A DNA stretch of 10,717 nt from an uncultured Bacilli bacterium (GTDB lineage Bacteria > Bacillota_I > Bacilli_A > RF39 > UBA660): assembly GCA_947589165.1 (NCBI GenBank), contig CANQCH010000028.1, positions 1-10,717 of the forward strand. Direction: 5' to 3'. Made by a program: the position numbers and the translations under genes. The notes beneath the pieces are model-generated. The model made no database searches, was not told the origin of the DNA, and saw only the letters and a list, made by a program, of their open reading frames with translations. This document shows positions 7,930 to 10,717 of the stretch, piece by piece; position 1 is the first letter of the stretch, and every line of letters begins with the position of its first letter.

Positions 7930-7970
7930 AAAAATAAGAAAAAAAATAAAGAAAGAAAAGAAGGGATAGT

Positions 7971-8996
7971 ATGAAAAGTGTTGCAATAAAAGAAGCAAAA
8001 AAATTTGAAATTAAAGAAATAAATGAACCAATTAATGATGGTAATAAAGTCTTAATTGATGTGAAAAAATGTGGGATTTGTGGTTCTGATTTACATTATT
8101 GGGTAGCTGGTAATCCCGTTGGTTTAGTGATGGGCCATGAATATTCGGGCGTCGTAACGGATCCCGGTCCTCGCAGTGATTTAGCGGTTGGTGATCGGGT
8201 AACGGCTTTACCAATTTCCCCATGTGGTCATTGTGAAGCCTGTCTAACGGGTAATCCCCAATATTGTTTAGAAACATGGAATCATGCGACGGGTTTATCA
8301 CTTGATAATCCGGGAGCTTTAGCACCAAAAACGGCTTTAAGAGCTGACATGGTCATGAAATTACCGGATAATGTTTCCTTTGAAGAAGCGGCCATGGTTG
8401 AACCAACATCTGTTGGTTTACATGCCGTGCATTTAGCTGATATTAAAGTTGGTGATAATGTATTGGTCGTTGGTGGCGGTATCATTGGTTTAGTTTCTGC
8501 GATGTTTGCCAAAGCTGAAGGCGCTAGATTTGTTGGAGTATCCGAAACGAATGCTGGTCGGGGTGAAAAAGCCGTATCTTTAGGTGTTGCGGATCGTTGG
8601 TTTGATGCCAAAGATGAACATGTTACCGAAAAAATGCATGAAGTTGCACCCGATGGCTTTGATGTCGTTATTGAATGTGTCGGTAATGGTCCCGCCGTTA
8701 CCAGTAGCATTATGCAAGCGAAAGTTGGTGGCACAGTCGTTTTAGTTGGCGTTTCCTTAGATGCTATAAGTGTGCCTTTAACTATTGCTGTTATGCACGA
8801 ATTAAAATTACAAGGAGCCATTGCTTATACGAAAGAAGAATTTGCCAGTGTAATTGATCTAATTGCTAGTAAACAAATTGAAGTATTAAAATTTGTTGAT
8901 AAAACGATTAGCTTAGAAGAAGTACAAAGTGCTTATGAAGAATTAACCTCCGGAACATCTAATACCATTAAAATTTTAGTTGATCCTAATAAATAA
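7971..8996 (+). CDS. Zinc-dependent medium-chain alcohol/polyol dehydrogenase
   Basis: A 341-residue cytoplasmic oxidoreductase of the zinc-containing medium-chain family (sorbitol, butanediol and threonine dehydrogenase relatives). Catalytic-zinc ligands are visible as Cys37 (CGICGSD), His56-Glu57 (GHEYSG) and Glu144 (MVEPTSVG). The four structural-zinc cysteines, 85, 88, 91 and 99 (CGHCEAC...C), are all present. The cofactor fold has GGGIIG at 168-173, and an acidic residue (Glu192) sits at the end of the second strand, which favours NAD over NADP. The 100-125 loop (GLSLDNPGALAPKTALRAD) is less standard than the usual GGFAEY block, so the substrate cannot be named from sequence. The ATG is preceded by AAGGGA at 7961-7966. 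It lies 41 nt after the DUF2207 gene across a purine-rich spacer with no terminator or clear promoter, so it may be co-transcribed; a functional link to LemA/DUF2207 is not established. Confidence 0.92.
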   Translation: MKSVAIKEAKKFEIKEINEPINDGNKVLIDVKKCGICGSDLHYWVAGNPVGLVMGHEYSGVVTDPGPRSDLAVGDRVTALPISPCGHCEACLTGNPQYCLETWNHATGLSLDNPGALAPKTALRADMVMKLPDNVSFEEAAMVEPTSVGLHAVHLADIKVGDNVLVVGGGIIGLVSAMFAKAEGARFVGVSETNAGRGEKAVSLGVADRWFDAKDEHVTEKMHEVAPDGFDVVIECVGNGPAVTSSIMQAKVGGTVVLVGVSLDAISVPLTIAVMHELKLQGAIAYTKEEFASVIDLIASKQIEVLKFVDKTISLEEVQSAYEELTSGTSNTIKILVDPNK

Positions 8997-9021
8997 TCAC
9001 GTAAACTAAATGTCAATTTTT

Positions 9022-9050
9022 AAAAAGTCAATTGACTTTTTTTTTTTTTT
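9022..9050 (+). terminator. Strong intrinsic terminator after the dehydrogenase gene
   Basis: AAAAAGTC (9022-9029) pairs perfectly with GACTTTTT (9034-9041) around an AATT loop, and the T run spans 14 bases (9037-9050). It closes the plus-strand transcription unit that begins at lemA. The long homopolymer is also a likely sequencing or replication slippage site. Confidence 0.9.
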
Positions 9051-9078
9051 GATAATATAAGGAAAAATAAAGGTGTCA

Positions 9079-9135
9079 AGTTAAAACTATAACAATTGTC
9101 TTAAACACCCAAATAGATGTATAATAGTTTTAACT
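9079..9135. repeat. 12-bp perfect inverted repeat framing the surface-gene promoter
   Basis: AGTTAAAACTAT (9079-9090) and ATAGTTTTAACT (9124-9135) are exact reverse complements separated by 33 bp. Each arm is itself a near palindrome of the form AGTT-WW-AACT, so the pair can also be read as two copies of a dimeric operator, centred 47 bp apart. The left copy lies upstream of the -35 box; the right copy covers the end of the -10 box and the expected start point. An 8-bp palindrome, ACAATTGT (9092-9099), overlaps the -35 box between them. Function is inferred. Confidence 0.7.
9096..9125 (+). promoter_or_regulatory. Predicted promoter of the SipW-type surface protein gene
   Basis: A perfect -10 box TATAAT (9120-9125) lies 18 bp after a moderate -35 box TTGTCT (9096-9101, four of six consensus bases). 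The start point would be near 9132, giving a leader of about 39 nt. It is downstream of a strong terminator, so this gene must have its own promoter. The flanking symmetric sites suggest control by a DNA-binding protein. Confidence 0.7.
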
Positions 9136-9153
9136 AAAGTATCCATAATAACA

Positions 9154-9160
9154 AAAGGAG
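9154..9160 (+). promoter_or_regulatory. Ribosome binding site of the surface protein gene
   Basis: AAAGGAG lies 10 nt before the ATG at 9171 and 4 nt before an in-frame ATG at 9165. The longer spacing is nearer the norm, so 9171 is preferred, but the alternative would add only Met-Phe. Confidence 0.75.
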
Positions 9161-9170
9161 TTGAATGTTT

Positions 9171-10717
9171 ATGGAAAATCCAAACCAAAAAGAAAATAAA
9201 AGAAAGGCCATAGTCTTACTAGTTGTAGCTCTTATAGCGGTAGTTGCCATGATCGCGGGCGCCACTTACGCTTACTTCCAAGCCCAACAAGGTAAAGGCC
9301 AAAGTAGTGATATTGATGTTACAACTGGGACCACGGATAATCTAAACTTTATTATCCAAGATATTGATGCATCTAAAGAAGGAGTAGTTGATGAAGATCA
9401 AAGTTCAGAAGTACCAATAACCATCAATGCCAGTATGGAAAACTTTGTTCAAGGTGAAAAAGGAACAAGTTTAGCGGATGGGGTAAAAGGAACAGTGGAA
9501 TTAACCGCCAATGATGCCGATAATTCAGCAACAGGTGAATACTATGTTTATTTAAATATAAATAGTAATGAATTAAGATATACAACATATAAAGATGCAG
9601 AAGGCAATCTATTACCAGGAAAAGAAGAAGATGGTGTAATTACTGCCCCAGATGAAACACATAATGAAAAAGTACCAGAATTAATCCTAACGATTAAAGA
9701 AACTAATAAGGCAACAGGAGAAACAAAAGAACTAACGGGTGAAGACATAAAAGATTTAAATTATGTAACTAATGTAACAAACACAGAAGACAATCAAATA
9801 AGTGGATTTGATATAACAGATAAAGAAGGATTAATCTTAATCAAAAAAGAAACAATTGAAACAAATGATACTACCAAAGATACCGAATTAGTAACCAAAC
9901 CAAATAAAACAACACATGAATGGGAAATAACAGTAACATTTGTCAATTTAGATAGTGATCAAAACTTAAATACAGGTAAGAAATTAGAAGGACAAGTCTT
10001 AATCCAACAAGAAGTAATCCCAACTAATTTAGCGGATGTATGTGGTGCTGAAGACAAAATAGGGGAATGTGTAAAAAAATTAGAAACAACTTCAAATTAT
10101 AAATTAACCAATATAGTTTATCATAATACAACTGATGCCACAGAAAAAGAAATACCAAATGCAGCTAAGGTGGCTAATGATGATTCATATCGATATGTAG
10201 GAGCCAATCCAAATAACTATGTCTGCTTTGGTAGTGAATGTTCAAATGAAGGAACGGACCCAAATTATAAAAACTTATATCGAATAATCGGTTTCTTTAA
10301 AAATGAAGATGATACAAGTGATGATTATGGAAAATATGAAATGAAAATAATCAAAGCCGATGCAGCAACTAAAGAAGACCTAGGAGAAGGAACATTCCCA
10401 GAAAGCGCTTATCGTGGAAATTATAGCTATAGTAAAACAAATTATAAAGGGAAACTAACAACATTTGCTAGTTATTACTGGAATGATACAGCCGGGACAT
10501 CATCAGATAATAACGTCAATATGTGGGCCGAAAGTAATTTAAATACAAAAAACTTAAACGAAACATATTATAATGCGATAGATCCAACATATAAAAGCAT
10601 GGTAGTAGAACATAAATGGGAAGTAGGGGGAACTTCAAACACAGGAGATGCCAAATCAGTATACGATTATGAACTAGGAGATAATAAATTAACAGATTCA
10701 AGTAATAATTGCTATGA
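9171..10717 (+). CDS. Surface protein with SipW-cognate-like signal and DUF6273-like region (3' end cut off)
   Basis: The frame is open from ATG 9171 through the window end (515 codons, no stop). A lysine/arginine-rich start (MENPNQKENKRK) precedes a hydrophobic segment at 13-36 ending in GATYAYF. This resembles the SipW-dependent signal class of TasA/camelysin-type exported proteins (GTYAYF followed by a polar residue); it could instead be retained as an N-terminal anchor. Residues about 40-290 are acidic, Thr/Asn/Glu-rich and probably beta-sandwich, with no domain recognised. Residues about 345-515 (NNYVCFGSEC, LYRIIGFF, KIIKAD, NMWAESNLNTKNLNETYYN) resemble DUF6273-type regions of Bacillota surface proteins. 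Cysteines come in close pairs (291/300, 352/357), plus 514, suggesting disulfides outside the cell. No SipW-type peptidase or sortase is visible in the window. The function is unrecognised: surface fibre, adhesin or pseudopilin-like protein are all possible. Confidence 0.85.
   Translation, partial: MENPNQKENKRKAIVLLVVALIAVVAMIAGATYAYFQAQQGKGQSSDIDVTTGTTDNLNFIIQDIDASKEGVVDEDQSSEVPITINASMENFVQGEKGTSLADGVKGTVELTANDADNSATGEYYVYLNINSNELRYTTYKDAEGNLLPGKEEDGVITAPDETHNEKVPELILTIKETNKATGETKELTGEDIKDLNYVTNVTNTEDNQISGFDITDKEGLILIKKETIETNDTTKDTELVTKPNKTTHEWEITVTFVNLDSDQNLNTGKKLEGQVLIQQEVIPTNLADVCGAEDKIGECVKKLETTSNYKLTNIVYHNTTDATEKEIPNAAKVANDDSYRYVGANPNNYVCFGSECSNEGTDPNYKNLYRIIGFFKNEDDTSDDYGKYEMKIIKADAATKEDLGEGTFPESAYRGNYSYSKTNYKGKLTTFASYYWNDTAGTSSDNNVNMWAESNLNTKNLNETYYNAIDPTYKSMVVEHKWEVGGTSNTGDAKSVYDYELGDNKLTDSSNNCY

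Noticed and set aside
7763..7969. 68-codon plus-strand frame over the end of the DUF2207 gene
   Set aside because: It is an Ala/Val-rich out-of-frame reading of the glycine-tail codons with no ribosome site.
8282..8821. 179-codon antisense open frame within the dehydrogenase gene, and similar shorter ones in other genes
   Set aside because: These mirror the codon pattern of the real genes, have no recognisable protein features, and lie opposite well-supported coding sequence.
9079..9135. Invertible promoter (phase-variation switch) as the main reading of the inverted repeat
   Set aside because: The spacer is only 33 bp and one arm overlaps the -10 box, whereas known promoter inversions usually need longer segments and a nearby recombinase, and none is seen. 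Kept only as an alternative.

Overview
This is a 10.7 kb AT-rich bacterial window, most likely from an uncultured low-GC Bacillota (gut Bacilli, RF39/Erysipelotrichales-like). That assignment is inferred from base composition, Shine-Dalgarno sites of the AGGAG type, Gram-positive-style surface proteins and the gene families present. Tryptophan is read from TGG throughout, no in-frame TGA occurs in any gene, and one gene ends in TGA, so the standard bacterial code applies.

Layout. (1) Positions 2-2398 hold the 3' part of a large secreted surface protein: about ten GLUG beta-helix repeats followed by a LamG/jelly-roll domain. A strong intrinsic terminator follows, and a good sigma-70-type promoter is nested in it. 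(2) Positions 2455-4638 hold priA, the primosomal replication-restart helicase, complete with all eight zinc-binding cysteines. (3) Positions 4627-5409 on the minus strand hold a DUF368 membrane protein, the PopT-type polyprenyl-phosphate transporter family. It is convergent with priA and overlaps it by 12 bp. (4) A 67-bp divergent gap carries a near-consensus promoter for lemA (5477-6025) and its classic partner, a DUF2207 membrane protein with a glycine-rich tail (6058-7929). A hairpin-plus-T-tract lies between the two. (5) Positions 7971-8996 hold a zinc-dependent medium-chain alcohol/polyol dehydrogenase that closes this plus-strand run and is followed by a second strong terminator. (6) From 9171 to the window end is the 5' part of a second large surface protein. 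It has a SipW-cognate-like signal peptide (GATYAYF) and a DUF6273-like region, and it is driven by its own promoter, which is framed by a 12-bp inverted repeat.

Functionally, a block of core cell genes (replication restart, lipid-carrier recycling, LemA/DUF2207 envelope pair, one redox enzyme) sits between two cell-surface protein genes. The surface genes use noticeably more ATA, ACA and GGA codons than the core genes. No mobile element, CRISPR array, rRNA or tRNA gene was seen, and there is no gene-free stretch above 300 bases. The longest gap is 174 bp (8997-9170), which holds the terminator and promoter described. The points most worth a second look are the symmetric sites around the 9171 promoter, the promoter embedded in the terminator before priA, and the two surface proteins themselves.
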